A stretch of DNA of 36,314 bases from an uncultured Clostridia bacterium (GCA_947631905.1 CANRND010000023.1:1-36314), one strand, 5' to 3'. Positions 1-7,318 are shown, numbered from the stretch's first letter. A program made the numbers and translations. The notes: generated by a model from the sequence alone, not told the origin.

Positions 1-9
1 TATATTGTT

Positions 10-1626
10 TTACACCTTATGGTACCCTTTTTGGGGCTTTGTGCGGAAGAAGTCGATCTTGCCGCCGAACTTCACGAACACCGTGAAGAGGGCGATCGCC
101 ACGACCACGAGGCAGATGACGATGATCGCCCATGCGTCGAGGGTCTCCGCCTTTACCCGCGACCACAGCTCGTTGATGCGCTCGCTCGCGTCCTTGCGGT
201 AGTAATCCATCACGGCGCACCGCGAGATTACTTCCTCGGGCGGGAACTGCGCAAAGAGCTGGCGGCAGGTGCGCTGCTCCTCGTCGGCATAAACGCCCAC
301 CGTACCCGCTTCTTCCCCGAAGAAATAGGAGAGATCGTAAAAATCTTCCTCATTCTCTTCCTCGCCGCCGTAGAGCCAGTCGACATAATCGAGCATTTCG
401 GCGTTCTCGCCCGCGATGACCGAGGTATAGCCGATATAGTAGCTGTTGCGTTTGGCGCTCTCGGGCATGGACATATAGTTGACAAACGCCTGCGCCGCCT
501 GTTTTGTGCCGCGCTCCACAACGTCTTTCATCATCACCCAGCCGTCGAACCAAAGGTTGGTACCCGCTTCGGGGACATAGTAATCGAGAAAAAGTTCGGT
601 ACCGGGAACGACGTTTCCGTCGCGGTCCTCCTCGCCGCTCTCCGCCTCGTCGAGGGCGTACACCGCGTCGCCGCTCCACGCGTAGTTGAGCCAGATCGTG
701 CCGTTCACCATGTCCGCCTTGCCCGTGTCCGTCTCGAAGCTGTAAATGTTCTCCTTGATGTCCATGAGGTAGGGTTCGGTTTTTGCGATCGTCTCCTCGT
801 CGGTCGCGTTGAAGATCTTTGTGATGGCTTTGGTGTATTCTTCCTGAGAAAGTTCCCCCGAGAGGAACTTTTCGTGCAATTCCGAGAGGCCGCCCTCGCC
901 GCCCTCGAACGCTACGCCGAGCGCCGCGAAATAGGTGTCCCGCACGTTGTCTTTCGCCGTGATCTTGCCCTTATAGGCGGGGTCGACAAAGGTCTGCCAG
1001 CCGTTTTTTTCGAGGTCTTGCACGTCGACATAAGCGGGATTATACACAAAGCCCGTCGTTCCCCACATGTAGCCCGCGGCATACTCGTTCCAACGGGGTT
1101 CGCCCTCGGGCGTTTCCAGCCCTGCGTTCGTCTCGAACTGTTTCTGGATGTAGGGCGAAACGTTGCGGATGTAATAGTTTGTCTCGATCGAGGGATCGAA
1201 AAAGCTCTCGTCGTACTTTTCGAGATAGGGGGTGCCGTCCTCCTTGGTCTCGTTGGCGAGCTTCATGATCATATAGTCGGAGGGACAGAGAAGATCGTAC
1301 ACGTTGCCGAGTTTGAGTTCGTTGTACATGTCCTCGTTCGTGCCGAACGTGGAGTAGGAGACTTTGACCTTTTCGCCGTAAGTTTGCTCATACCACGCCT
1401 CAAAGTCCTCGATGATGGGGGGAGCGTCGTCCCCGTCGGGGTCCTCGCCCTCGTCGAGGAGCATGTCGTAAACATAGGAACCCTTGCCGCCCTCGTCGAT
1501 GTACTCTTCCCAGTTATAAACTTTGAGGACGGTGACCTCTTTGCCGCCGCAGCCCGAGAGCATGCCGAGCGTGGGCAGGAGGAGGCAGGAGGCGATAAAG
1601 AGGCTTGCGATCCGTTTCGGGCTCAT
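10..1626 (-). CDS. potD: Spermidine/putrescine ABC transporter substrate-binding lipoprotein (PotD-like)
   Basis: This extracytoplasmic binding protein would capture polyamines for the PotABC importer. It has 538 residues: a hydrophobic signal segment ends in the lipobox LSGC (lipidated Cys26), and the mature part opens with VLKVYNWEEYID, typical of PotD. Further family-like stretches are LLCPSDYMIMKL and MWGTTGFVYNP. PotD proteins are usually about 350 residues. The excess here lies in acidic insertions (around residues 58-75 and in the second half) and in a C-terminal hydrophobic helix (about 498-518) followed by a basic tail, so the protein may be anchored at both ends. The start at 1626 is chosen because AAGGAGG lies just upstream and the ATG overlaps the potC stop by 4 bp (ATGA). 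An upstream in-frame ATG at 1668 lies inside potC and is unlikely. It is the last gene of the pot operon. Function is assigned from family resemblance and operon context; the exact polyamine is not readable. Confidence 0.9.
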   Translation of the reverse strand: MSPKRIASLFIASCLLLPTLGMLSGCGGKEVTVLKVYNWEEYIDEGGKGSYVYDMLLDEGEDPDGDDAPPIIEDFEAWYEQTYGEKVKVSYSTFGTNEDMYNELKLGNVYDLLCPSDYMIMKLANETKEDGTPYLEKYDESFFDPSIETNYYIRNVSPYIQKQFETNAGLETPEGEPRWNEYAAGYMWGTTGFVYNPAYVDVQDLEKNGWQTFVDPAYKGKITAKDNVRDTYFAALGVAFEGGEGGLSELHEKFLSGELSQEEYTKAITKIFNATDEETIAKTEPYLMDIKENIYSFETDTGKADMVNGTIWLNYAWSGDAVYALDEAESGEEDRDGNVVPGTELFLDYYVPEAGTNLWFDGWVMMKDVVERGTKQAAQAFVNYMSMPESAKRNSYYIGYTSVIAGENAEMLDYVDWLYGGEEENEEDFYDLSYFFGEEAGTVGVYADEEQRTCRQLFAQFPPEEVISRCAVMDYYRKDASERINELWSRVKAETLDAWAIIVICLVVVAIALFTVFVKFGGKIDFFRTKPQKGYHKV

Positions 1627-2435
1627 CTGTTTTCCTCCTTTTTCTTTCTTCCGATCAAATTGGAACACACCACGAACAGCACGATGATGACGAAGATGAT
1701 CGTCGTCAGCGCCCAGAACGAGGAGAGGGTGACCGCCGTATGCGCGTTGCCCTTTGTCGTGGCGTTGTAGACGTAGGTGGAGATGGTCTCGAACCCCGTG
1801 GGGCGGGTGTACATCGTGACGATGTAATCGTCGAGGGAGAGGGTGATGGCGAGCATAAAGCCCGAGATAACGCCGGGGATGATCTGCGGAAGTACCACCG
1901 TCATGAGCGCCTTAAAGGGACTTGCGCCCAAATCGAGCGCCGCCTCGTAGAGGGAACCGTCCATCTGCTTCAACTTGGGGATCACCGAAAGCACCACGAA
2001 AGGGGTGCAGATCACCATGTGCCCGATGATGAGGGTGAACCACGAGCGCTCGATGTTCATCGCCACAAAGGTGACCGTGAGGGCAAGCGCGGTGACGATC
2101 TCCGCATTGATGACGGGGATCTGGTTGAGGGCCTGCATGGTCCCTTTGATCCGTTTTTTGCAGTAGTACATGCCGAGCGCGCCCGCCGTGCCGAGCAGGG
2201 TGGAAAGGAGCGCCGCCACGACCGCGAGAAGCAGGGTATTTCCGATCATGCCGAGGACGTTGGGATCGGTAAAGAGGTTGACGTAGTGGACGAACGAGAA
2301 CCCCTTGAACCGCCCGATCATGTCCGTCTTGTCGAAGCTGTAAACAGCGAGGAGCAGGATGGGGGCGTATAAAAGGAGCAATACGAGTCCCACGAAGCCC
2401 GCTTTGAGACATTTGAGCGCGATCTGCTTTTTCAT
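1623..2435 (-). CDS. potC: Spermidine/putrescine ABC transporter permease PotC
   Basis: This 270-residue integral membrane subunit forms half of the polyamine import channel together with PotB. About six hydrophobic helices are visible, the first being LVLLLLYAPILLLAVYSF. The cytoplasmic coupling (EAA) loop that contacts the ATPase reads SLYEAALDLGASPFKAL, followed by VVLPQIIPGVISG. Length and motif order match the family. The ATG overlaps the potB stop by 4 bp, and the stop overlaps the potD start by 4 bp, so translation is probably coupled along the operon. The tail is basic (IGRKKKEENR). Confidence 0.93.
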   Translation of the reverse strand: MKKQIALKCLKAGFVGLVLLLLYAPILLLAVYSFDKTDMIGRFKGFSFVHYVNLFTDPNVLGMIGNTLLLAVVAALLSTLLGTAGALGMYYCKKRIKGTMQALNQIPVINAEIVTALALTVTFVAMNIERSWFTLIIGHMVICTPFVVLSVIPKLKQMDGSLYEAALDLGASPFKALMTVVLPQIIPGVISGFMLAITLSLDDYIVTMYTRPTGFETISTYVYNATTKGNAHTAVTLSSFWALTTIIFVIIVLFVVCSNLIGRKKKEENR

Positions 2436-3241
2436 AAGTTCGTCCCCCTTACCGTTTCATCCGCTTTGAAGCCGCCCGTCAGCCACGTGGAGAGGAATAC
2501 CACCACGAGCAGTACGAGGGCGATCATGGAACCCATGTGCCAGTCGTTGCCGAAATAGGTGTAGATGAACTTGCCGATGATCGTCACCTTTGCGTTGCCG
2601 AGCATGTCCGATACGACGTAGTTCGTCATCGACGGCAGGAACACCATCGTGACGCCGCTCATGATCCCCGGCATGGAGAGGGGGAGGGTGACGCGGGCAA
2701 ACGTCGTGAGCGCGCTTCCGCCGAGGTCGTAGCTCGCCTCATAGAGGCTGTTGTCGATCTTCATCATCGTGGTGTAGAGGGGCAGGATCATAAAGGGCAA
2801 AAAGTCGTACACCATGCCGAAGATGGTCTTGAAATAGTTTGCGCTCGCAAGCCCGTCCAGTCCCTCCGCCTGCGAAAGGAGATTGAACAGTTCGCGCAGG
2901 GCGTTCACGCGGAGGACGAAGTTGATCCACATGGGAAGCACGAAGAGCATCAAAATCACATATTTTCTCTTGATGTGGCTCCGCGCAAGGATATAGGCGA
3001 CGGGGTAGGCGATAAGAAGCGTCACCACCGTCGTCACGAGCGCGATGACGAGGGAATATACGATCGTCGAAAGTTTTGTGGGATCGGAGAAGAACTTGGC
3101 GAAGTTCGAAAAGGAGAAGTGCATGCTGTCGTCCGTAAAGGCGTAGAACAGGATGACGAGCATGGGGATCACCACAAAGAAGAGGAGAAAGACGCCGTAG
3201 GGGATGCAGAGGGTCTTTCGCGAGAAACGGGGCAGTTTCAC
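2432..3241 (-). CDS. potB: Spermidine/putrescine ABC transporter permease PotB
   Basis: This 269-residue permease is the second transmembrane subunit of the polyamine importer. It has an N-terminal helix (IPYGVFLLFFVVIPMLVIL), several further helices, and the EAA coupling loop SLYEASYDLGGSALTTF followed by VTLPLSMPGIMSG. The start is a GTG whose first bases overlap the potA stop (GTGA at 3238-3241), with GGAGGTGA just upstream. The 3' end overlaps potC by 4 bp. It belongs to the binding-protein-dependent transport inner-membrane family and sits in the usual A-B-C-D order. Confidence 0.93.
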   Translation of the reverse strand: MKLPRFSRKTLCIPYGVFLLFFVVIPMLVILFYAFTDDSMHFSFSNFAKFFSDPTKLSTIVYSLVIALVTTVVTLLIAYPVAYILARSHIKRKYVILMLFVLPMWINFVLRVNALRELFNLLSQAEGLDGLASANYFKTIFGMVYDFLPFMILPLYTTMMKIDNSLYEASYDLGGSALTTFARVTLPLSMPGIMSGVTMVFLPSMTNYVVSDMLGNAKVTIIGKFIYTYFGNDWHMGSMIALVLLVVVFLSTWLTGGFKADETVRGTNL

Positions 3242-4740
3242 TTCTTCACCTCCGTATTTTTGAGCGTAAGTTTGATTTTCTCTTTGGGAATGACGACGGA
3301 GACGTAGTCGTTCTCGTTCCAGAGGTCGCCCGTGGAAAACACGAAATCTTCCTCGCTCTCGTCCGTACGCACGATGAGGCGGTAATGGTCGCCCTTATAT
3401 ATAATGGATATAATGTGTCCCGTCGTGCCGCCCGCATTCTCGTCGTCGCTGATCGTGATGTCGTTGAGGCCCACTTCCACGTTCACTTCCGTATCGGTGA
3501 GATCGAGCTTTTCGCCCGAGGGCAGTACGAGATAGCCCTCCTCGTCGAGGCTGCTTCCGGGGTAGAGCTGCGTGACGTCGCACTCAAATTCGCCGTCCGC
3601 AAATTCGACGGTGTTCCGCTTGGTGATCGTGCCGTCGAACATGTTGGTGGTATATTTGGGCTTCATGAGGTGGATTCCGTCGGGCGCGATGTTCAGCCCG
3701 ATCCGCTCTCCCTCCTTGCGGCTCTCCGTGCTTTGCACGACGAGTTCGTACTTGCCGACCTGCACCGTGATCTCGTAGTGGATGCCCTTGAACACGACGG
3801 AGAGGACTTTGCCCGCGAGCGCGCCCTCCTCGGGAGCGCACATGTGAATATCTTCGGGGCGGACAACAACGTCCACAAGTTCGTTTTTTTCGAACTCGTC
3901 GAGGCAGTCGAAAGTCTTTCCGCAGAACTTGACCTTTTTCTCTCCCGTGACCGTGCCGCTCATGATGTTGCTCTCGCCGATGAAGTCGGCAACGAACGTA
4001 TTTGCGGGTTCGTCGTAAATGCCTTTCGGCGTGCCGATCTGCTGGACGACGCCGTCCGACATGACGATGATCGTATCCGACATCGTGAGCGCCTCCTCCT
4101 GGTCGTGGGTGACGTAGATGAACGTGATGCCGAGCCGCTTGTGCATCTCTTTGAGTTCGATCTGCATCTCCTTGCGCATTTTGAGGTCGAGCGCGCCGAG
4201 CGGCTCGTCCAAAAGCAAGATCTCGGGTTCATTCACAATGGCGCGCGCGATGGCGACGCGCTGTTGCTGTCCGCCCGAGAGGGTGGAGATGGAGCGCTTT
4301 TCAAACCCTTCGAGGTCGACGATTTCGAGCGCCTTTTTCACCTTTTCGGAGATCTCTTTTTTGGAGAGTTTCTCCTTTTTGGTGTAGCGGTCGCCCTTGT
4401 CGTTTTCGTAGGTGTTGACAACTTTTTTGCAACGCAGTCCGTAGGCGATGTTCTCGAACACGTTGAGGTGGGGGAAGAGGGCGTAGCGCTGGAACACGGT
4501 GTTCACGGGGCGCTTGTTGGGGGGGAGCAGGGAGACGTCCTGTCCGTCCAAAAGGATCTTGCCGCTCGTGGGCAGGTCGAAGCCCGCGATCATGCGGAGC
4601 GTCGTCGTCTTGCCGCAGCCCGACGGACCGAGGAAAGTGATAAATTCGCCCTTGTTGACATAGAAACTCATGTCCTCGATGACGACGTTATCCCCGTATG
4701 CCTTAGTGACATGTTGCAGTTCGATGATGTGTTCTGACAT
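3238..4740 (-). CDS. potA: Spermidine/putrescine ABC transporter ATP-binding protein PotA, extended form
   Basis: This ATPase energises the PotBC permease. From ATG 4740 it has 500 residues: Walker A GPSGCGKTT (38-46), Q-loop Gln83, signature LSGGQ (154-158), Walker B ILLLDEP (174-180) and the switch His212 in YVTHDQ. Two features are unusual against the roughly 350-380-residue family. A lysine-rich insertion of about 25 residues (104-130) lies in the helical subdomain. The C-terminal TOBE-like region appears duplicated: GKVLSVVFKGIHYEITVQV (about 310-328) resembles GHIISIIYKGDHYRLIV (441-457). The start is supported by AAAGGAGGACGTA before the ATG; an upstream ATG at 4785 falls in an intergenic repeat. 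It is the first gene of potABCD. The extra domain might serve regulation, but that is inference. Confidence 0.93.
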   Translation of the reverse strand: MSEHIIELQHVTKAYGDNVVIEDMSFYVNKGEFITFLGPSGCGKTTTLRMIAGFDLPTSGKILLDGQDVSLLPPNKRPVNTVFQRYALFPHLNVFENIAYGLRCKKVVNTYENDKGDRYTKKEKLSKKEISEKVKKALEIVDLEGFEKRSISTLSGGQQQRVAIARAIVNEPEILLLDEPLGALDLKMRKEMQIELKEMHKRLGITFIYVTHDQEEALTMSDTIIVMSDGVVQQIGTPKGIYDEPANTFVADFIGESNIMSGTVTGEKKVKFCGKTFDCLDEFEKNELVDVVVRPEDIHMCAPEEGALAGKVLSVVFKGIHYEITVQVGKYELVVQSTESRKEGERIGLNIAPDGIHLMKPKYTTNMFDGTITKRNTVEFADGEFECDVTQLYPGSSLDEEGYLVLPSGEKLDLTDTEVNVEVGLNDITISDDENAGGTTGHIISIIYKGDHYRLIVRTDESEEDFVFSTGDLWNENDYVSVVIPKEKIKLTLKNTEVKK

Positions 4741-4756
4741 TACGTCCTCCTTTATG

Positions 4757-4910
4757 TTCACGCGATTGCTTGCTAACGAAAGCAATCGCCGTGAGGAAAT
4801 TGGCTTTTATGTTTTAACTTGCTTGTCCTCTTGTTCGTTTCATCGGACAAAAAGTTGCAGGTATGCAACAAATGTTGACGCGCAGCGAAGAAGCGTGGTT
4901 CTTCTCGCGC
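4757..4910 (-). repeat. Structured interspersed repeat, copy 1
   Basis: Read on the minus strand this copy has, in order: a hairpin at about 4880-4910; the palindromic CAACATTTGTTG; a small hairpin GTTGCA-TACC-TGCAAC; a long stem from AACTTTTTGTCC and GGACAAGCAAGTT around the loop GATGAAACGAACAAGA; then TTTCCTCACG and a terminal hairpin with arms GCGATTGCTT/AAGCAATCGC (4762-4771 and 4780-4789). It ends just before the potA ribosome site. The same layout recurs at 30553-30709 on the plus strand. The sequence match is direct observation; whether it acts as RNA or is a passive mobile palindrome is unknown. Confidence 0.8.
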
Positions 4911-4923
4911 AAGTATTCTAAAA

Positions 4924-5137
4924 TGTCATGTCGAGCGTAGTCGCCCCGCGCTGTTCTAAAAACGTCATTCCGAGCGTAGTCGAGGAATCTCTACCTTATT
5001 TAATAATGTTGAGATTTCTCCACGCGCCGCTAACGCGGCTTGGTACTTCGCCTGCGGCTCGTGCCGCCCTTAGACAACATAGAACGTGCGGGCGGTCGAA
5101 ATGACATATTGGGAACCACGCGGGTCGAAATGACAAA
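4924..5137. repeat. Nested inverted-repeat (REP/MITE-like) element
   Basis: The left ends are ATGTCATGTCGAGCGTAGTC at 4924 and CGTCATTCCGAGCGTAGTCG near 4965. The right ends are GGTCGAAATGACA near 5092-5106 and near 5122-5135. They form an outer and an inner pair of inverted ends, with a further internal pair GAGGAATCTC/GAGATTTCTCC. No transposase is encoded. This resembles the interspersed extragenic palindromes common in bacterial intergenic regions. Confidence 0.6.
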
Positions 5138-5164
5138 TCGGGACCTTTGGCGTCAGCCGTAGCC

Positions 5165-5698
5165 TCAGAAGTTCGGCGGGGTGGAGATCCAGAGGAACTT
5201 CGCCTTGCTCTTTCCTTTATTCAGAATAGAATGTTCGGTATCGGCGGTAAAATAAAAACTCTCGCCCTTTTTTACGGCGTGCTGTTTCCCGCCGCTCACC
5301 ACCGCGACCCGACCTTCGAGAACATACCCAAATTCCTCGCCCTCGTGGGGGAAGTCCGCGCCCGTCGAAGCGCCCGCCTCCAATTCCACCAGAACGGGTT
5401 CCATCATGTTCTTCTGCGCGTTCGGGATCAGCCAGCGGAAAAGCATGCCGTCCGACTGCTTCTCGATATATTCCTCTGCGGAAAAGACGATCTTCTGCTC
5501 CGCGTCTTCGCGGAAAAAATCCGAAAGATTGCTCCCGAGCGCGTTCAAAAGGTCGATGAGCGTGGCGATAGAGGGGCTTGTCAGTTCGTTTTCGAGCTGG
5601 GAAATGTATCCTTTCGTGAGTTCGCAACGGTCGGCAAGCTCTTCCTGCGTCAGCCCCTTGCGCTGGCGCATGTCGCGCAGTTTTGCCCCGAGTTCCAT
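5165..5698 (-). CDS. XRE-family HTH transcriptional regulator with C-terminal cupin domain
   Basis: This 177-residue protein is a DNA-binding regulator. The N-terminal helix-turn-helix (about 5-60) contains LRDMRQRKGLTQEELADRCE and GYISQLENELTSPSIATL. A flexible link leads to a C-terminal cupin barrel (about 105-175) with FPHEGEEFGYVLEGRVAVV and GESFYFTADTEHSILN. This HTH-cupin design is that of PuuR-like regulators, which often control polyamine genes, and it lies immediately upstream of potABCD on the same strand. I infer that it senses a polyamine or related small molecule and controls itself and pot. The start has AAAGGAG upstream, and a good promoter lies at 5819-5847. Confidence 0.88.
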   Translation of the reverse strand: MELGAKLRDMRQRKGLTQEELADRCELTKGYISQLENELTSPSIATLIDLLNALGSNLSDFFREDAEQKIVFSAEEYIEKQSDGMLFRWLIPNAQKNMMEPVLVELEAGASTGADFPHEGEEFGYVLEGRVAVVSGGKQHAVKKGESFYFTADTEHSILNKGKSKAKFLWISTPPNF

Positions 5699-5737
5699 AA
5701 ATTTCTCCTTTTTTTGCCCCGCATGTTTAGTATTTAT

Positions 5738-5802
5738 AAACTTTTCGGAATATTACACGAAACTCTCGCAATAATAAACCAAAAGTTTAATAAAAATAAA
5801 CC
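5738..5802. promoter_or_regulatory. Possible operator of the HTH-cupin regulator
   Basis: The untranslated leader of the regulator contains inverted arms AAACTTTT (5738-5745) and AAAAGTTT (5781-5788), and two direct copies of a TAAACC motif (TAATAAACC at 5772, AAATAAACC at 5794). Placed just downstream of the promoter at 5819-5847, these could be autoregulatory binding sites. That reading is inference from symmetry and position only. Confidence 0.35.
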
Positions 5803-5818
5803 GCGGAACACGCGTACA

Positions 5819-5847
5819 AGTATATTATAAAGGTAAAGAAAAGTCAA
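5819..5847 (-). promoter_or_regulatory. Promoter of the HTH-cupin regulator (possibly the pot operon)
   Basis: On the minus strand TTGACT (5842-5847) is followed after exactly 17 bp by TATACT (5819-5824), a good sigma-A-type promoter. It gives a leader of roughly 110 nt before the start at 5698. Confidence 0.7.
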
Positions 5848-5960
5848 CCGATTTGCGGAATTTCTTTGAAAGTGTAATATTGTTGGGTTTTGGGTCGGTT
5901 TCGGGGCGAAAAACGAACGAAAATGACGAAAAAAAGTAAAAAATGTCAAAAAGGGCAAAA

Positions 5961-5989
5961 AAGAGCGCTCCGCAATACGGAGCGCTCTT
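5961..5989 (-). terminator. Intrinsic terminator of rpsT
   Basis: A perfect stem AGAGCGCTCCG / CGGAGCGCTCT encloses a 5-nt loop. On the minus strand it is followed by a run of T residues, just after the rpsT stop codon. Confidence 0.85.
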
Positions 5990-6012
5990 AAAAATAGTTA
6001 AAATGCGTAGGT

Positions 6013-6276
6013 TTAAGCGATGGCTTGCAGCTTCTTTGCGAGCTTTGCCTTTTTGTTCGCCGCGTTGTTCTTGTGCAGAAGTCCTTTCGAGCAAGCGGAG
6101 TCGATGGCGGAAACGGTTTCGGGATAGAGTTTGTTCGCGGTTTCCTTGTCTCCTGCGCTGACTGCTGCCAAAAACTTTTTGATTTGCGTTTTGAGAGCGG
6201 ATTTCAACGCTTTGTTCTGCGCCGTCTTCTTTTCGGTGACGAGAACGCGCTTTTTTGCGGATTTGATGTTCGGCAC
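6013..6276 (-). CDS. rpsT: 30S ribosomal protein S20
   Basis: This 87-residue basic protein is a primary 16S rRNA-binding component of the small ribosomal subunit. It begins [20 protein letters not shown] and contains [20 protein letters not shown] near the end, both typical of bacterial S20. The Lys content and length match the family. AAGGAG precedes the ATG. It stands alone with its own promoter (6313-6341) and terminator (5961-5989), which is common for rpsT. Confidence 0.97.
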   Translation of the reverse strand: MPNIKSAKKRVLVTEKKTAQNKALKSALKTQIKKFLAAVSAGDKETANKLYPETVSAIDSACSKGLLHKNNAANKKAKLAKKLQAIA

Positions 6277-6312
6277 GATGGTTCTCCTTAATTCGATTTA
6301 CAATACCATGTT

Positions 6313-6341
6313 ATTTTAGCATAAAATAAATGGCTTGTAAA
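6313..6341 (-). promoter_or_regulatory. rpsT: Promoter of rpsT
   Basis: On the minus strand TTTACA (6336-6341), a 17-bp spacer and TAAAAT (6313-6318) form a sigma-A-type promoter, about 36 nt before the S20 start codon. The divergent murI gene must be read from an overlapping promoter, for which TTTACA at 6297 and TAAAAT at 6322 on the plus strand are weak candidates. Confidence 0.7.
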
Positions 6342-6399
6342 CTGTTTTTCAAGCGAAAAGCGCAAAAAAATTTTGTTTTTTCGGCGGGGGGAGGCTTGT

Positions 6400-7170
6400 A
6401 TGGAGACGAAGATCGGGATATTCGACAGCGGCATCGGGGGGCTTTCCGTTCTCTCCGCCTGCGTAAAACGGTTGCCCGCGCTCCGCTACCTCTATTTGGG
6501 CGACAATTTCCGCGCGCCCTACGGGAGCCGCCCGAAAGAGGAGATCGCCCGCTTTACCGAAAGCGCGCTTCTCCGTTTCCGCAGGCTCGGCGTCTCCGCC
6601 GCCGTCCTCGCCTGCAACACCGCCACCGCCGTCTGCCTCGAAGAGATGCGGAGTAAATTTCCCTTTCCCATCCTCGGCACCGAACCCGCGGTGCTTCCCG
6701 CGGCAAAGAGGGGAGGGGAGATCCTCGTTCTCTGCACCCCCCGCACCGCGGAGAGCGCGCGGCTGAACGCGCTCATCGCCCGCTGCCGCGGCGCCTCGTT
6801 TACCGTTGCGCCCTGCCCCGGACTTGCCGCGGCGATCGAGAACAGGTTCGTTCGCGGGGAACCCTTTTCCCTTGCCGAACTTCTCCCCGCGGGAGAATAC
6901 GGCGGGGTCGTTCTCGGCTGTACCCATTACGCCCTCATCGGCAGGGAAATTTCCGCTTTTTACGGCGCGCCCGTCTACGACGGGGCGGAGGGGATCGCCC
7001 GCCGTCTTTCCGCCGTTCTTGCGCCCCGCACCGTGGACGGCGGGTGGAGCGAAAACGGGAACATAAACAAAAGTTTGCCCCAAAAAGGGAGCCGCGGGGG
7101 AGAGGCGAACGTACGTTTCCTCGGAAAAACGGCAAAAATCAACCGCGAAGTGTTCAAACAAACGTTCTGA
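6400..7170 (+). CDS. murI: Glutamate racemase
   Basis: This cytoplasmic enzyme interconverts L- and D-glutamate, supplying D-Glu for the peptidoglycan stem. From ATG 6400 it has 256 residues. The N-terminus IGIFDSGIGGLSVL carries the catalytic-site Asp-Ser. The two catalytic cysteines are Cys72 in LACNTATAV and Cys174 in LGCTHYALI; GDNFRAPYG lies between. The start is preferred over an upstream in-frame ATG (6373) because GGGGGAGG precedes it and family members begin here. Length matches the family. It diverges from rpsT and lies just upstream of the division/cell-wall operon, which fits its role. Confidence 0.95.
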   Translation: METKIGIFDSGIGGLSVLSACVKRLPALRYLYLGDNFRAPYGSRPKEEIARFTESALLRFRRLGVSAAVLACNTATAVCLEEMRSKFPFPILGTEPAVLPAAKRGGEILVLCTPRTAESARLNALIARCRGASFTVAPCPGLAAAIENRFVRGEPFSLAELLPAGEYGGVVLGCTHYALIGREISAFYGAPVYDGAEGIARRLSAVLAPRTVDGGWSENGNINKSLPQKGSRGGEANVRFLGKTAKINREVFKQTF

Positions 7171-7214
7171 TTTTGGCGGTTTTTTACTCTTTGCGGAAAT
7201 ACGTAGGGAGAAAA

Positions 7215-7259
7215 GTGGTTTTTTGTGGAAAAAAAGTGCAGAAAAATGGTTCTAAGTGG
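7215..7259 (+). promoter_or_regulatory. Array of MraZ-box-like repeats upstream of mraZ
   Basis: GTGG-type boxes occur at 7215 (GTGG), 7225 (GTGG), 7236 (GTGC), 7246 (ATGG) and 7256 (GTGG), spaced 10-11 bp apart and each preceded by an A- or T-rich stretch. MraZ is known to repress its own operon by binding several short GTG-containing direct repeats spaced about one helical turn. The last box abuts the -35 element at 7260. Confidence 0.65.
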
Positions 7260-7288
7260 TTGACAAGGGGATTATTTCGTGATAAAAT
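7260..7288 (+). promoter_or_regulatory. Promoter of the division/cell-wall (dcw) operon
   Basis: TTGACA (7260-7265), a 17-bp spacer and TAAAAT (7283-7288) give a near-consensus sigma-A promoter about 30 nt before mraZ. No further promoter or terminator as strong is seen until after ftsQ, so it may drive a transcript of more than 11 kb. Confidence 0.85.
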
Positions 7289-7318
7289 GATTTCACAACG
7301 CGGAAAAGGAGGGATATG

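Larger units (their letters stand above)
4741..5164. other. 424-bp gene-free region of repeats upstream of potA
   Basis: No coding sequence is supported here. The potA-proximal part (4757-4910) is one copy of a structured repeat also found between groES and groEL. The distal part (4924-5137) holds nested inverted-repeat ends of the type GTCATTCCGAGCGTAG and TCGAAATGAC. I see no convincing promoter for potA, so the operon may be read from the regulator's promoter or from a weak promoter in the repeats. Confidence 0.6.

Noticed and set aside
19..1770. Long open frame on the plus strand opposite potD
   Set aside because: It is the complement of the clear potD gene and has a His/Val/Asp-rich composition typical of antisense frames in GC-rich DNA.
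4670..4921. Short open frame across the structured repeat, resembling one at 30407-30634
   Set aside because: The similarity of the two translations simply reflects the DNA repeat; no ribosome site or conserved start supports a protein.
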